Shown here: one piece after another, positions 34,882 through 46,159 of the stretch
How the letters are laid out: every line of letters starts with the position of its first letter
Position numbering within the stretch: the first letter of the stretch is position 1
Assembly (NCBI GenBank): GCA_028685185.1
Contig: JAQUEK010000002.1
Span: 180,520-244,519, forward strand
Length of the DNA stretch: 64,000 nt
Direction: 5' to 3'
DNA from: Candidatus Altimarinota bacterium
GTDB lineage: Bacteria > Patescibacteriota > Gracilibacteria > BD1-5 > UBA2023
The notes under the pieces: model-generated
Databases searched by the model: none
The model's input: the letters and a program-made list of their open reading frames with translations, nothing else
What the model was told of the DNA's origin: nothing
Program-made: the position numbers and the translations under genes

Positions 34882-37800
34882 TTATATATTTCAATTTTTA
34901 AAAATAACATCTATCGCTTCCTTTATTACTATCTCATATTCTCACTTCTTATATAATTCATTCAACAGAGAATATTTCTTCTGCAATTTCTCATCCTGTT
35001 TCTTAAGCTGCATCTTCTGTTCATTCATTATTGATTTCTCAAGATAGAATTTCATCTTATCATGAGCATATCATTCCTTGAAATAGATCAATGTTTCTTG
35101 CTTAAGTTTTCAGAATTCTCATATCTTATAAAGCCTTTCAAGCCTTTCAAGCCTTATCTTCAATTCCCTGCTGTATTTTTCTTTCTTTGCAAGATTGATG
35201 ATTTCCTCTTTTGTCGCATTCTTCAAGGGTATCTTGAAATTCTTCACATTTATCTCCTGTAATATCTTGTCCAGTTCTTCTTTTCCAGAAACCATATCTT
35301 TATTGAAATCCCTTCAGAACAAAATTATTGTAACATCATCCTCGAATGAGTTGGCTCATTTGAAATCATTGAACTCCTTCATCAGGTATTCGAATATCTT
35401 TTCCTGATTCGTATAGAGCTTACATGCCTTCAGAAAACATGCTTCCAATTTATTTATATGATACATCTCTCAGATATCATTCTTGATTTCGATTATTCAA
35501 TCTGTATATGCGAAAATTATATCTCAATCCTCCAGATCCAATTCCTTTATCTTGATCGATGATGAATTGTTTATCATCCTGACTCATAAGGCAAGACCTC
35601 ATGCGATGACCCTTTCAATCCTACTTTCTTTTTTCCTGTAGATAAGAAGTGGTATATGTCATGCTCAGATTATATTCAATTTGCTTTTGATATTATTCCA
35701 TTCGAAAAATATAGATGTTATGAAAACCTTTCATTTTATCTTTTCCTTCAGATCATTATTGACTTTAAGGAAAAGCTCTTGAAAATCCCTGATTTTCTTT
35801 GTACATTCGAAAAATATCTTTGTCAAAAGTGCTACAGTGAATCAAGCTTGGATTCAATGTCATGTTGCATCTCAGAAATAGAACAATGTCTTATCATTTT
35901 CAATGTGCTTATATCAGAAAGTATCTCATACTATCCTATCCTTTCATATTATCCTTCAGAATACATTGAATCATTTAAGAGTGAATCATTCCAGATCCTT
36001 AACAAGTCACTTGCTTATATGATCAAAAAAATCATCATCTATTACCTTCAGATCTATATCATTTATGGTTCAATGCTTACTCAATAATCTCTCTATCTTA
36101 TTCAATGATTTCTGTCTCTTATTATCATCGTTTCTTGACCTCATCATCAAGACAAAATTAAGGAAAAATCTCAAAAATTTCTTATGTATAGGAATAGGTA
36201 GATTCTTATTCTTATTAAGATCGACTCAGATTTCATTCAATATATCATTTATCTTTTCATTTTTCTTTATCTCTTTTTCTTTATCTATCTGTTTATTGTT
36301 ATAGATTTTCTGAATTTTTGTAAGGATACTTAAAGATTCCTTATTGTTAGAGAAATCAGATGCAAGCTTTTTCGCTAAAGCTAAAGCCTTTGTATATTCC
36401 TTTTGCTTTATCAGGATCTTTATTTCCTTATCTTTTTCCTTGAATTTAAGCAGATCCTGTTTCCTCAGGTTCTTATCTTCCTGCTCTTGAAGATTCATCT
36501 TATTTTTCTGAAGCTTGGATTCAAGAAGCGATAATCTTTTTGAAAGCTCGTTTGATATCTCAATTATCTTCTTGATCTTTTCCTTTGCATTATCTGAAAC
36601 CTCTTTGATATTTGAAGATCTCAGAACATAAAGCTTCTTTATCTGCTCATCATTATTATTAAGGATAAACTTATGCTTCAATATCAATTCATTTATTGCA
36701 TTTATAGCGCTTTTGAAATCATTCTCCTTCTCATAGGCATCGACCAGCAATATAGCTTCTTTGAATCATTTTATGAATTCAGACCTATCTTTCTTTTCGG
36801 AAATGAAAATACCGGCAATTCTCTTGAAAAAAGTATTATTCTTCTTTATATTATCTATATTTTTCTGAATCTTAGACAAAAAATCCAGAAGCATCTTATT
36901 GTCAGGAAAATCTTTTATAAGTTTTTCTGTCAGATTTCATATATCATCATATTTCTCCTGTTTCATGAGATCCTTGAAATCCCTTTCGATTTCCTTGAAG
37001 AATTTCAGATCCTGATCATCTTTCTCTTTTTGGGTCTGCTGTTCTTTCTTCAATAGATTTTTTGCAAGCTTATCCTCAAGTAATGCTAATCTTTTGTTTA
37101 ATTCAGATGAAAAGCCATTTATCTTTTTTATCTTATCTTTCGCATTTATCGATACCTCTTCGATATTGGAAATCTCCAAAACATAGTATTTCCTTATGAG
37201 TTCCTCGTTATAACCTATTGCTGACCTATGTTTCAATATAAGTTCCCTTAAAGCGAATTCCGCGCTCTTAAGATCATTTTCCTTTTCATAATTCTTTATT
37301 ATATTAAGCGCTTTATCTAATTCATTCAATGAATCTGATTTTTCCTTCTTGAAAAACCTATTAAAGAAAAAATTCTTTTTCTCTTTCTTGTCTTCTGCGG
37401 AATTGATTTCCTTATCCTTATTCTCAGGGGTATTCTCTTCTTTTATCTTATCGATTTCTTTTTTAGGCTCTTCTGATTCTACTTTTTCAGTAGCTGGGAC
37501 ACTCTCAGAAGTCTCATTATCTTTATCAGTAGTTACTATTTCTGGTTTATCTCATCTGAAAAATCATGCTATATAGCTGAAAAATCATTGTTTAGAAACA
37601 TTTTCGATTACTGTTTCAGTAAAAATTTCCCCTTGTGATTCGATTACCTTTCATTTTTTCTTACGTTTTTTATTTTTCTTCTTTTCATTGTTATCTTGTG
37701 ATTCTGACATTGTAGGTTCTTGATTTTCCTGTTCTTGAACAATTATCTGCTCTTGTATTTTCTCTTGAGTCGCAATAATCTCAGGTTCTTTAATTATAAC

Positions 37801-38436
37801 CTGTTCTTTAGGTTCTTCAATGATTTCTTGTGCTTGAAAAATTGGTTCTTCTGATTCTTTTTCTTCTATAATTTCATCTGATTCTTGTTTCCCCTCTTCA
37901 TCTGCATTGTCTTTTCTTGAGAATAACCTGCTGAAGAAACCTGTTTTTTCAATTTGTTCTATTTCTGGCTCTTGAACTATATTTTCCTCCTGTTCATTTT
38001 CTTGAACTGTTTCTGATTCCTTAATTTTCTCTTCGGACGCAATTATCTCCAATTCTTCAATCATATCTGATTCTGGTACATTCTGCTCTTCCTGTTCTTG
38101 AATTTTAGATTCGATACCTTGTTTTTTTCAATTTAACTTTTCTATCCTAGATATAAGATCATCGGAAAAATCTCGGATCTTACTTATCTTTTCTGAAATC
38201 TCTTCATTATCTCATTTTTCAGAAATAATATTGTTCAACTTATTGATTAGCTTATCATTATTGATTAAGGCATTTTCATATTTTGATATATGTACATTTA
38301 TCTGATCGATAGCATCGTCATATTTGTTCTCTTCATCCAAAGAATCCAACAAATCCAAAACCCTATCGAATCAATTTGATTCAGGTTTTGCATTTATGTT
38401 TAAGATTTTTTTTATTTTTTGTAAAATCAAGAGCAT
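34882..38436 (-). CDS. Large SpoIIE/PP2C-like phosphatase in the pilus operon
   Basis: 1184 aa in one uninterrupted frame with TGA = Gly. Residues 1-120 helical; 125-360 an acidic Glu/Gln-rich linker with basic-aromatic motifs (GFFSRLFSRK, FFNRFFKKEK); about 365-560 and 560-740 two related helical repeats (YEKENDLKSAEFALRELILKH and YEKENDFKSAINAINELILKH); about 800-1045 a PP2C-type phosphatase of the SpoIIE/RsbU group with FGDATGHGIQAG, GAGHIPLLIY, FAYTDGIIEI and a final DDVTIILF; then a charged helical tail. No membrane helix. It lies between pilB and pilC with gaps of 15 and 2 bases. A phosphatase regulating pilus assembly through partner switching or direct dephosphorylation is inferred; no kinase or anti-sigma gene is seen nearby. 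Confidence 0.9.
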
Positions 38437-38451
38437 ATATGTGTTATTAAT

Positions 38452-39690
38452 TTAAATTAGCTTCATAACTTCATCTATTGTAGTCTTTCAAGTTGCAGAC
38501 TTTAGAAGTCAATCCTGCATTATAGTAATCATTCAAAGCTCTTTTGCTTTTTCTTCTATTTCAAATGCTGGCGCCTTATTCAATATAAGAGAATCAAGAT
38601 CTTCGGTTACAACCAATACTTCATGAACTCAGATCCTTCATCTATATCATGTATTGCTGCATTCCTCACATCATGTTCATTTATAGAAATTTATGTCTTC
38701 CACCTTTTCTTCTATTATGTTTCATAGATAATTAGAAACCTTATTTATGATGGCACTTTCATTAAGATGATATGCTCCGAGGCATTTTTCACAATTCTTC
38801 TTCACTAATCTCTGAGAAACTATAAGCTTTACTGCAGATGATATCAAAAATGGTTCTATTCACATATTTATAAGCCTTTGAATCGTTGCAGATGCGGAAT
38901 TCGTATGGATTGTCGATAAGACAAGATGTCATGTCAATGCAGCTTCTATAGCAAGCATCGCAGTCTCCTTATCCCTTATCTCTCAAACCATTATTATATC
39001 AGGATCCTGTCTTACCAAAGATCTCAGTCACTGGGCAAAATCGAATCAGATATCCTTTCTTACTTGTGTTTGGTTTACATTAGGCATGTTATATTCAACC
39101 GGATCTTCAAGCGTTGTGATATTGAAATCCAGCGGATTGAAATGTTTTAGCATACTGAAAAGTGTAGTTGATTTTCAGCTTCATGTAGGTCATGCGACAA
39201 GAATAAGTCAGAACTTGCTTTTCAGACTCTCTTTGATTTTTGATTTATTCACGTCAAGAAAGCTAAGTTTATCGAGATCCAACAATGAGAAATCCTGAAC
39301 AAGAACCCTCATTACCACTTTTTCTCAATCGATAACTGGAATGATGCTGACCCTTATGTCCACATTCTCATCAATCTTGTCATATTTGAAAGGAATCTTT
39401 CAATCCTGAGGCCTTTGCTTTTCATCTATCCTAAGGTTAGACATTATCTTTATCCTTGAAATAAGCTTGGCATATTCATCATGTGAAATCTTATCGACAT
39501 AGATAAAATCTCAGCTTTCCCTGAACCTTATGTTCACATATTCCCCTGTCGGCTCTATGTGGATATCAGAAGCTTTTGTTTTTATAGCTTCTATGAAAAG
39601 ATTTGAAGTATATTCGACTATATCTCAAACATCACTCTTTACAGGAAATTTAAGAAAATCTTTTTGGTTTTTTGTCTTGTTTTCAAACAT
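38452..39690 (-). CDS. pilB: Type IV pilus assembly ATPase PilB (GspE family), copy 2
   Basis: 412 aa. Seen: KASDIHIEPTG, Walker A GPTGSGKST, TLEDPVEYNMP, RQDPDIIMVGEIRD, STIHTNSASATIQR, and the zinc tetracysteine CEKC...CEEC. First gene of the pilB-phosphatase-pilC unit. Closely resembles copy 1 in the core but differs at the N-terminus. Role as the extension motor is from family knowledge. Confidence 0.93.
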
Positions 39691-39724
39691 TTTATTTTTG
39701 TTAAAATTTTTAAAATTCCTTTGC

Positions 39725-39753
39725 ATTATATTACATAATCAAGATGTATGCAA
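39725..39753 (-). promoter_or_regulatory. Promoter for the pilB-phosphatase-pilC operon
   Basis: Minus strand TTGCAT and TATAAT with a 17-base spacer, leaving a leader of about 30 bases to pilB. It shares the 283-base divergent gap 39691-39973 with the pilin promoter; no gene lies in the gap. Confidence 0.7.
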
Positions 39754-39896
39754 ATTTTAATAATTGCCAATTAGCCTGTGATATCTTTAATAGATTTTCA
39801 GTTAAAAATCAAAATCAATTTGATTTATTTATAAATTAAGTAAAATAAATCCCGAATTTAAGTTAAAACTTCTAATTCAAATTAAAACATATATTT

Positions 39897-39925
39897 TTGA
39901 CAAATAAAAATTTGTATGTTTTAAT
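39897..39925 (+). promoter_or_regulatory. Strong promoter for the pilin at 39974
   Basis: TTGACA and TTTAAT with a 17-base spacer. Downstream, GTTGAT and ATCAAC (39932-39949) form an inverted repeat followed by five T in the leader, which could make a small hairpin before the start codon. Confidence 0.75.
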
Positions 39926-39973
39926 AAGGATGTTGATATTTAAATCAACTTTTTATATTCTAATTATTACCCT

Positions 39974-40864
39974 ATGGTTTTAGAAAAAATAAAATCTACT
40001 AGCAATACTAAAGGTTTCACCTTAGTTGAGCTTATAGTTGTTATTACGATACTTGCGGTTCTTGCTGCAATCGCATTTATATCTATTTGAAATGTTACTT
40101 GAAGTGCTAGAAACTCAAAAAGACAGAACGATCTTAGTTCTATCAGTACAGCAATAAGGAATAAGGTTGAAATAAACGGTATGTCTATCGAACAAGTAGT
40201 TAACACAGCAAATACAAATGTTACATTATCATGAAAGACTGCTGATTATACTTGAGATACTATCTATCCTGATGCATATGCAACATATTATATTGCTTGA
40301 AGGAATCTATCAACTGATACTGAATTGAAATATAAAGCAGGAGATGTGAATTATGATGCGCTTTGAATAAAGTCAACAGAATTCCAAGATCCTAATGCTA
40401 TTCCTTATGTAGTATGAGCTACTAAATTAGCTTGACAGGTATTCGAGCTTTGAGCTTCTCTAGAATTGGATTGAAATAAGAAAGCGACTTACATAGTAGG
40501 TACTTATACTCCAAGAACATATCTATGAAGCTGAGTTACATTGACTTGAATGATTGACGGTCTTCATAAGAAAATCACTATCCAAGATGAGCTTCAGATC
40601 TGAAAATTGAAAATATTGGATAATGTTGTAATCGGTACTACCAATGCTCAGATAACAAACATCTCTTGAGACGGTAGGACAATAAGTTATTCTTGAAGTT
40701 ATGCTACTGATTGAGAAAAAGCTATAACACTATGAAATTATAGCGGTTCACTTATTGATGATTCAAAATTAGAGCCAGCATGACTTATTAGATGAAACGA
40801 TCTCTCTAAAAATTATTGTAATAAACCTGCTACAAGTGATAGTCAAGAATGTATTCCTTATTAA
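39974..40864 (+). CDS. Type IV pilin, candidate major subunit
   Basis: 296 aa. Seen: leader of 14 residues and NTKGFTLVELIVVITILAVLAAIAFISI, the best prepilin motif in the window, then a globular domain with Thr/Gly-rich strands and two cysteines near the C-terminus (a possible disulfide loop). Monocistronic, with a strong promoter before it and a strong terminator after it, as expected for an abundant subunit. It uses more GGT, ACT and GCT codons than neighbours, consistent with high expression. Divergent from pilB copy 2. Confidence 0.9.
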
Positions 40865-40882
40865 TATATAATCTTGCTTTCC

Positions 40883-40917
40883 ATAAACCTCTCATTTCTG
40901 AGAGGTTTATTTTTTTT
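40883..40917 (+). terminator. Pilin terminator
   Basis: Stem ATAAACCTCTCA/TGAGAGGTTTAT with a four-base loop followed by a run of T. Confidence 0.92.
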
Positions 40918-40985
40918 AAATTCTTGAAATTTTTGAAAAAAGCTATAGAATCAATCAAATACCATATTTTATAATAAATTCTAAT

Positions 40986-41597
40986 ATGAGAACTCAGAAA
41001 AAGCCTATCAAAAACACTTTGATTCCTACAGTCATAGATAAGACTCCAGGCGGATGAGAAAGGGTTTATGACATATATTCACGCCTTTTGGAAGATAGGG
41101 TCATATTCCTATGAGATGCAATAGATAGTATGGTTGCGAATACTGTAATCGCTCAGCTTCTGTTTCTGGAAAAGCAGGATCCTAAATCCCCTATCACAAT
41201 GTATGTGAATTCTCCAGGATGACATGTGACTGCAGGTCTTGCTATATATGACACTATGCAATATATCTCTTGCGATGTGGTGACTGTCTGTGTATGAATG
41301 GCAGCGAGCATGTGATCTATAATCCTTGCTTGATGAACAAAATGAAAAAGATACTCTTTGCCGAATTCTGAAATAATGATACATCAGCCTCTAGGTTGAG
41401 CTGAATGACAAGCTACAGATATCAGGATTGCAGCAGAGCATATAATAAGGACTTGAAACAGATTATATTGAATATTGGCAAAACATACATGAAAAGATAT
41501 CGCTCAGGTTGAAAAGGATTGTGACAGGGATAATTATATGACTGCAGAAGATGCTCTTGCATACTGACTTATAGATAAGATCATCAACAATAAATAA
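40986..41597 (+). CDS. clpP: ATP-dependent Clp protease proteolytic subunit
   Basis: 203 aa. Serine protease subunit. Seen: [49 protein letters not shown] with catalytic Ser108, IMIHQPLGG with the catalytic His near 132, and [12 protein letters not shown] with the Asp. Several active-site glycines are TGA. The gene overlaps the next ORF by one base (TAATG). Confidence 0.96.
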
Positions 41598-41893
41598 TGA
41601 CAGTTATAAATCTGAACAATTGAATCTCCGAGATATCAGAGGTTTTCTGACTAATTAAGGAAGTTGATACAGCTGAGAAAACAACTTGCATATACCGTGA
41701 TAGGATATACAAGGTAATTGTAATTTATAGCGATGTCGATTCCGCTAAAAAATACATTCAGCAGATGAAAAATGAATGATTCAGATCAATCAGTTTATGA
41801 TTATTACAAAAAACAATCTTTGATACAAAAGATCCGACATACAGGATACTTGAAATGCTTGATGAAGCTGAAAAAATGAAACGTTTCGCTTAA
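41597..41893 (+). CDS. Hypothetical protein downstream of clpP
   Basis: 98 aa, not recognised. Alternating strands and helices, no membrane segment. Translationally coupled to clpP and 29 bases before tyrS. Confidence 0.65.
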
Positions 41894-41922
41894 AATATAA
41901 AATACATCTTACAAAAAAACAT

Positions 41923-43125
41923 ATGAACAAACAAGAACAGATAAAAAACCTGCTTGAAAAATGAGTTTCAAGGATAATCGATAAGGAAAGCCTTGAGAAA
42001 AAACTTAATTCATGAAAAACCCTCAGGATAAAATTCTGAATAGATCCCACATGAACAACCATCCATATCTGACATGCTGTGCCTATCCTTAAACTTAGGG
42101 CTTTTCAAGAGCTTTGACACCAGATAGTACTTATCATATGAGATTCTACAGCTCAAGTATGAGATACTTCTGATAAAGATGCAGAAAGGCCGATGCTTCA
42201 GAGACAGGAGACATTGAAAAATGCTGAAGATTATCTGAATCAGATCTGAAAGATACTTGATATTTCGAAGGTTGAAGTTCATTACAATAGCGAATGGATG
42301 GATTCCACAAGCTTCAATATGGTCTGAGAGATTGCGAAGAATTTCTCCGTAGCCGAATTATTGGATAGGGATAATTTCTCAAAAAGATATAAGGCTTGAA
42401 TAAGGATTTCCCTTCAGGAATTCCTATATCCTCTTATGCAAGGTTGGGATTCTGTGAAGGTTAAAGCTGATGTTGAAATCTGATGAAACGACCAATATTT
42501 CAATCTTCTTGCATGAAGGCCAATCCAAGAGGCATTCTGACAGGAAAAGCAAGATATAATGACATTCAATCTGATAGAATGAACAGATTGAAGAAAGATG
42601 AGCAAAACATATAAGAATTTCATAGCTTTGAATGAGAAGCCTAATGATATGTTCGTTAAGATCATGGAAGTGAATGATGATCTCGTGTTGAAATATTTCG
42701 AGCAATGCACCACTCTTACGCTTGAAGAAATCAAGGCATTTGAAAAAAGATTCGAATCAGGGGAAAATCCAAGGAATATAAAGCTTGATCTCGCTTATGA
42801 GATGGTCAGATTATATAATTGAGACAAAGCTGCAAAAGAAGCTAAGATATACTTTGAAAAGGTATTGAGCGAATGAATGGTTCCAGACGAAAAAGATATA
42901 GAAGTATTGGTTTTAGATCAGAATAGCTACTGAATAGTCCAGATCTTGAAAGAAGCTAAGATATTCGCAACAACATGAGAAGCGAGAAATGCAGTTGAAT
43001 GAGGTTGAGTGAAGATAAATGGCGAGATTATAAATGATTTGAAATACGAAATCATTCTTGATTCCCAAAAAAAGACTTTGATTCAGGTATGAAAGAAGAA
43101 ATTTAAGAATATCCTATCTAAATAG
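41923..43125 (+). CDS. tyrS: Tyrosyl-tRNA synthetase
   Basis: 400 aa. Seen: FGIDPTGTTIHIGHAVPILKLR (HIGH box), LLDRDNFSKRY, SLQEFLYPLMQGWD, DVEIGGNDQYFNLLAGR, the GRKMSKT form of the KMSKS box, and a C-terminal S4-like domain (EARNAVEGGGVKING). The SLQEFLYPLMQ pattern fits the TyrRS-Z (long insertion) branch. Ends in TAG, one base before lspA. Confidence 0.95.
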
Positions 43126-43126
43126 C

Positions 43127-43567
43127 ATGTATTTTTATATAACTTTATTATTATCGATAATTATAGATTGGACTTCTAAGAGATTTATGGAGTCCTTTTT
43201 ATTGAATTGAAATATAAGCTTGATCTGAGATTTTCTTAGCCTGAAATTGGTCAGAAACACTTGAATAGCATTTTCTTTGCCGATAGAATGAGTTCCATTG
43301 AAGATAATGACAATCATACTGATTATTTCAATCTATTTCTATTATATGAAATATGAGAGCAAGAAAGATAATATGAAAGATATCTTATACGGATTGGTCT
43401 TATGATGAGCCATAGGAAACTGATTCGAAAGAGTGTTTCATTGAAGTGTTGTTGATTTCATAAGTTTAAAATATTTTGCAATTTTCAATTTTGCTGATAT
43501 ATTTATAAACGTTTGAATCATACTATTAATTTTCTCATACCTCAAAAATGAATCTAGAAGAAACTAG
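43127..43567 (+). CDS. lspA: Lipoprotein signal peptidase (signal peptidase II)
   Basis: 146 aa, four membrane helices. Seen: the catalytic Asp regions VRNTGIAFS, GGAIGNGFERVFHGSVVDFIS and FNFADIFINVG. Cleaves prolipoproteins after Lgt modification; lgt lies three genes downstream. Its end overlaps the next gene by 20 bases. Confidence 0.94.
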
Positions 43568-44300
43568 GGCAACAAATGAAGAGCTTCTTGGCCCACCGAA
43601 AGCTGACATGCTCATGGTCTGATTAAATGCAGTATGAAGCCTTATAGCTTGATTTGCATGATGACTTATAATTCTTGTTTCCGTTTATTTCTTCTTATGA
43701 AAAACACAGGCATTCAGCTGAGTTTATCCTTATATATTTTCGCTTACCTGATTTTTCGCAGTGCTTTTCACATCAGGATTGAATCTGATAATGAATAGGC
43801 TTTTGAATCCTGATAAATACAAGAGAGGAATGATAACATTTGTTCAGGTTTTCATATTCTCTACATTCCTATATATTTTCCTGGCTCCATGATATCTGTA
43901 TACTTCATATAATAATCAGGCGATGCTTATATATATCTTTACGATACATATCCTTGTCGGTATACTTTGAACATCTATTTTTTCTGAAGTATTATCCAAT
44001 TATAGATATATACTTCTTGGATTGTATTGAAGCTTCATATGATTCTTCGTTTCAATACTGATATCCATATTGATATTTCTGAATCTTACGAAATCCAACC
44101 AATCCCTATATATACTGATTTGAACGATAATCATAATAAATCTGACTATAAATACATGCAGAAGCTTATTCGAATATGTCTATTATATCATTTATAAGAA
44201 CACGGATTTCGACCAGCTTTGAGATATATTCTACCAGATAGAGCAGGAAGAGAAGGAGATAGCTGAAAATGCAAGAAAAAAACTGGAAAGATTCGAATAA
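43548..44300 (+). CDS. Polytopic membrane protein of unknown function
   Basis: 250 aa. A polar N-terminus of about 20 residues, then about six membrane helices and a charged helical cytoplasmic tail (QEEKEIAENARKKLERFE). No motif recognised. It overlaps the lspA end and probably belongs to the lspA-lgt group. Confidence 0.72.
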
Positions 44301-44332
44301 TCGTTCCAATTATCTGATAACTTAAAATCCAA

Positions 44333-44875
44333 ATGAATAATATAGCAAGAAAAGTTCTTGAAACATATCTGAATGAAAAGAAGATCCTCAATACCGATGA
44401 ACTATGATTAAGAGATCATGAAATGGCAAAGACAAAGGACTTATGCTTCGTAACCTTATATAAGGATGGAAAAATAATCGCATCAAGCTGAAGAGTTAGC
44501 ATAAAAAAACCTAATACTGCACAGGAGCTTATAGAAAACACTCTATTCTGCATAAAGGATCCGAGATTCGCAGAATCCATAAAAAATCCGCTTGAAATCA
44601 AAAAAATCAATTTCAGGGTTGATATAATGTCAAACGAACAAAGAAAAGTCGTGACAAGCCTAGATGAGATCGACCCAAAGATTAATGGAATCATACTCAT
44701 CAGCCAGAGCTTATGAAAAATATGAGTGATCCTTCCGAAAATAGCCAATCTTATATCTACCTCAAAAGATCTGTTTTCACTTGTATGCAAAAAAGCTTGA
44801 TTGGATGCAAAAGATCTGAAAGAAGAGGATTATGTGCTATATAAGATAGAATCCACAGTTTATTCAGATTTCTAA
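44333..44875 (+). CDS. AMMECR1-like domain protein
   Basis: 180 aa. Seen: LCFVTLYKDGKIIASSG in place of the family's FVTLxxxGxLRGCIG, then TAQELIENTLFCIKDPRF and a late GVILPKIAN, matching the AMMECR1 fold order. The conserved LRGCIG motif is replaced here by IIASSG, so the usual Cys is missing. Function of the family is unsettled. It lies 4 bases before lgt. Confidence 0.75.
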
Positions 44876-44879
44876 AACC

Positions 44880-45629
44880 ATGTCAATTTTCTCTATAAAT
44901 ATCTTCTGAATCCATATCGCACCGACATATTATTGACTTGCATATGCACTAGGATTCATACTTGGATACTATTTCCTAAGAAAGCTAAGATTCATAAAAG
45001 AAACGGAACTCGAAGATCTTATGATGTATGCTTTCTTTTGAGTCATATTAGGCTGAAGGTTCTGATATATACTTTTCTACAATCTGAGCTTCTATTTGAC
45101 AACCCCTTCTGAAATCCTAAAATTCTGGAACTGATGAATGAGTTTTCATGGTTGAGTCATATGAGTAATCATTGCTATGATCATATTCTCAAAAAGATAT
45201 AAAAAGGATTTCTTTGATATCTGAGATAATCTGGTCTGTGCATTGCCGATATGATTATTCTTATGAAGGATCTGAAATTATATCAATAAGGAACTGCTAT
45301 GAATGCCTTATGAATGATTTTTAGCAGTATATAAGGGTTGAATATGATATTTCCCTTCCCCTCTGCTTGAAGCCTTTTTGGAATGAATAATTCTTTTTTT
45401 CCTTATCAATCATCTATATAAGAAAAGGAAACATAAATGAGAGATCTGATGATTTTTCCTTTTGTTCTATTGAATATTCAGGTTTTCTGTAGAATTCATA
45501 AGGCAGCCGGATCCTCAGCTTTGATATATATCATGATTCCTTACTATGTGACAGATATTGAGCATTCCTATGATAATAGCATGAGTTTATCTTGTATATT
45601 TCTTTAAATGATATCCAAATGAAAAATAA
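44880..45629 (+). CDS. lgt: Prolipoprotein diacylglyceryl transferase
   Basis: 249 aa, seven membrane helices. Seen: HIAPTYYGLAYALGF, GGRFGYILFYN, FWNGGMSFHGGVIG and the signature IGLFLGRIGNYINKELLG. Transfers diacylglycerol to the lipobox cysteine. Overlaps the rhomboid gene by 11 bases. Confidence 0.95.
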
Positions 45630-46158
45630 GACATTTTCAAACATATTGATAATCATAAGTGCGGCTGTGACTTTTGTTTCATTCATCTATCCTCAGATAC
45701 TTGAATACTGAATGAATGATATGTATATTCAAAATAAGGATTATGTATGAATCGCTGTGCAGTTTCTGATGTATCAGTTCCTTCATTGATGAATACTTCA
45801 TCTTCTTTCGAATTGACTTTTCCTTTATATTTTCTGAAATCAGGTCGAATCCATGATATGAACCAGAAGATATGTGATATTCTTCATATTAAGCACATTA
45901 TTCATATGAATCTGCATCCTGCTTTTCACTTCATGAAATACTATCTGAATAAGCTGATTCGCTATGGCAATCTTAGGATATTATGCAATGGTATTGAAAA
46001 AGATAAATCATCCTGAATACAGATGAGCGATTTTTCTTCTCGCTATAAATATCTGAATAGGTTTCACATGAAACATAAGTTTGGTGTGACATCTGTTTTG
46101 AGCTATTTTCGGACTGTTGTTCTTTTATGGAAGCAGATTATACTTCAAAAAAATCTAG
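45619..46158 (+). CDS. Rhomboid-family intramembrane serine protease
   Basis: 179 aa, six membrane helices. Seen: QFLHGGILHLLSNGLFLYIFG (the HxxxxHxxxN element of TM2), catalytic GISGFAMA (GxSG) and the catalytic His in VGHLFGAIFG. Substrate unknown. Ends in TAG, one base before the end of the convergent helicase gene. Confidence 0.9.
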
Positions 46159-46159
46159 A

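Noticed and set aside
39691-39973. Small gene or RNA in the pilB-pilin gap
   Set aside because: Only AT-rich sequence with two good promoters and a small hairpin; no ORF or structured RNA that I can support.
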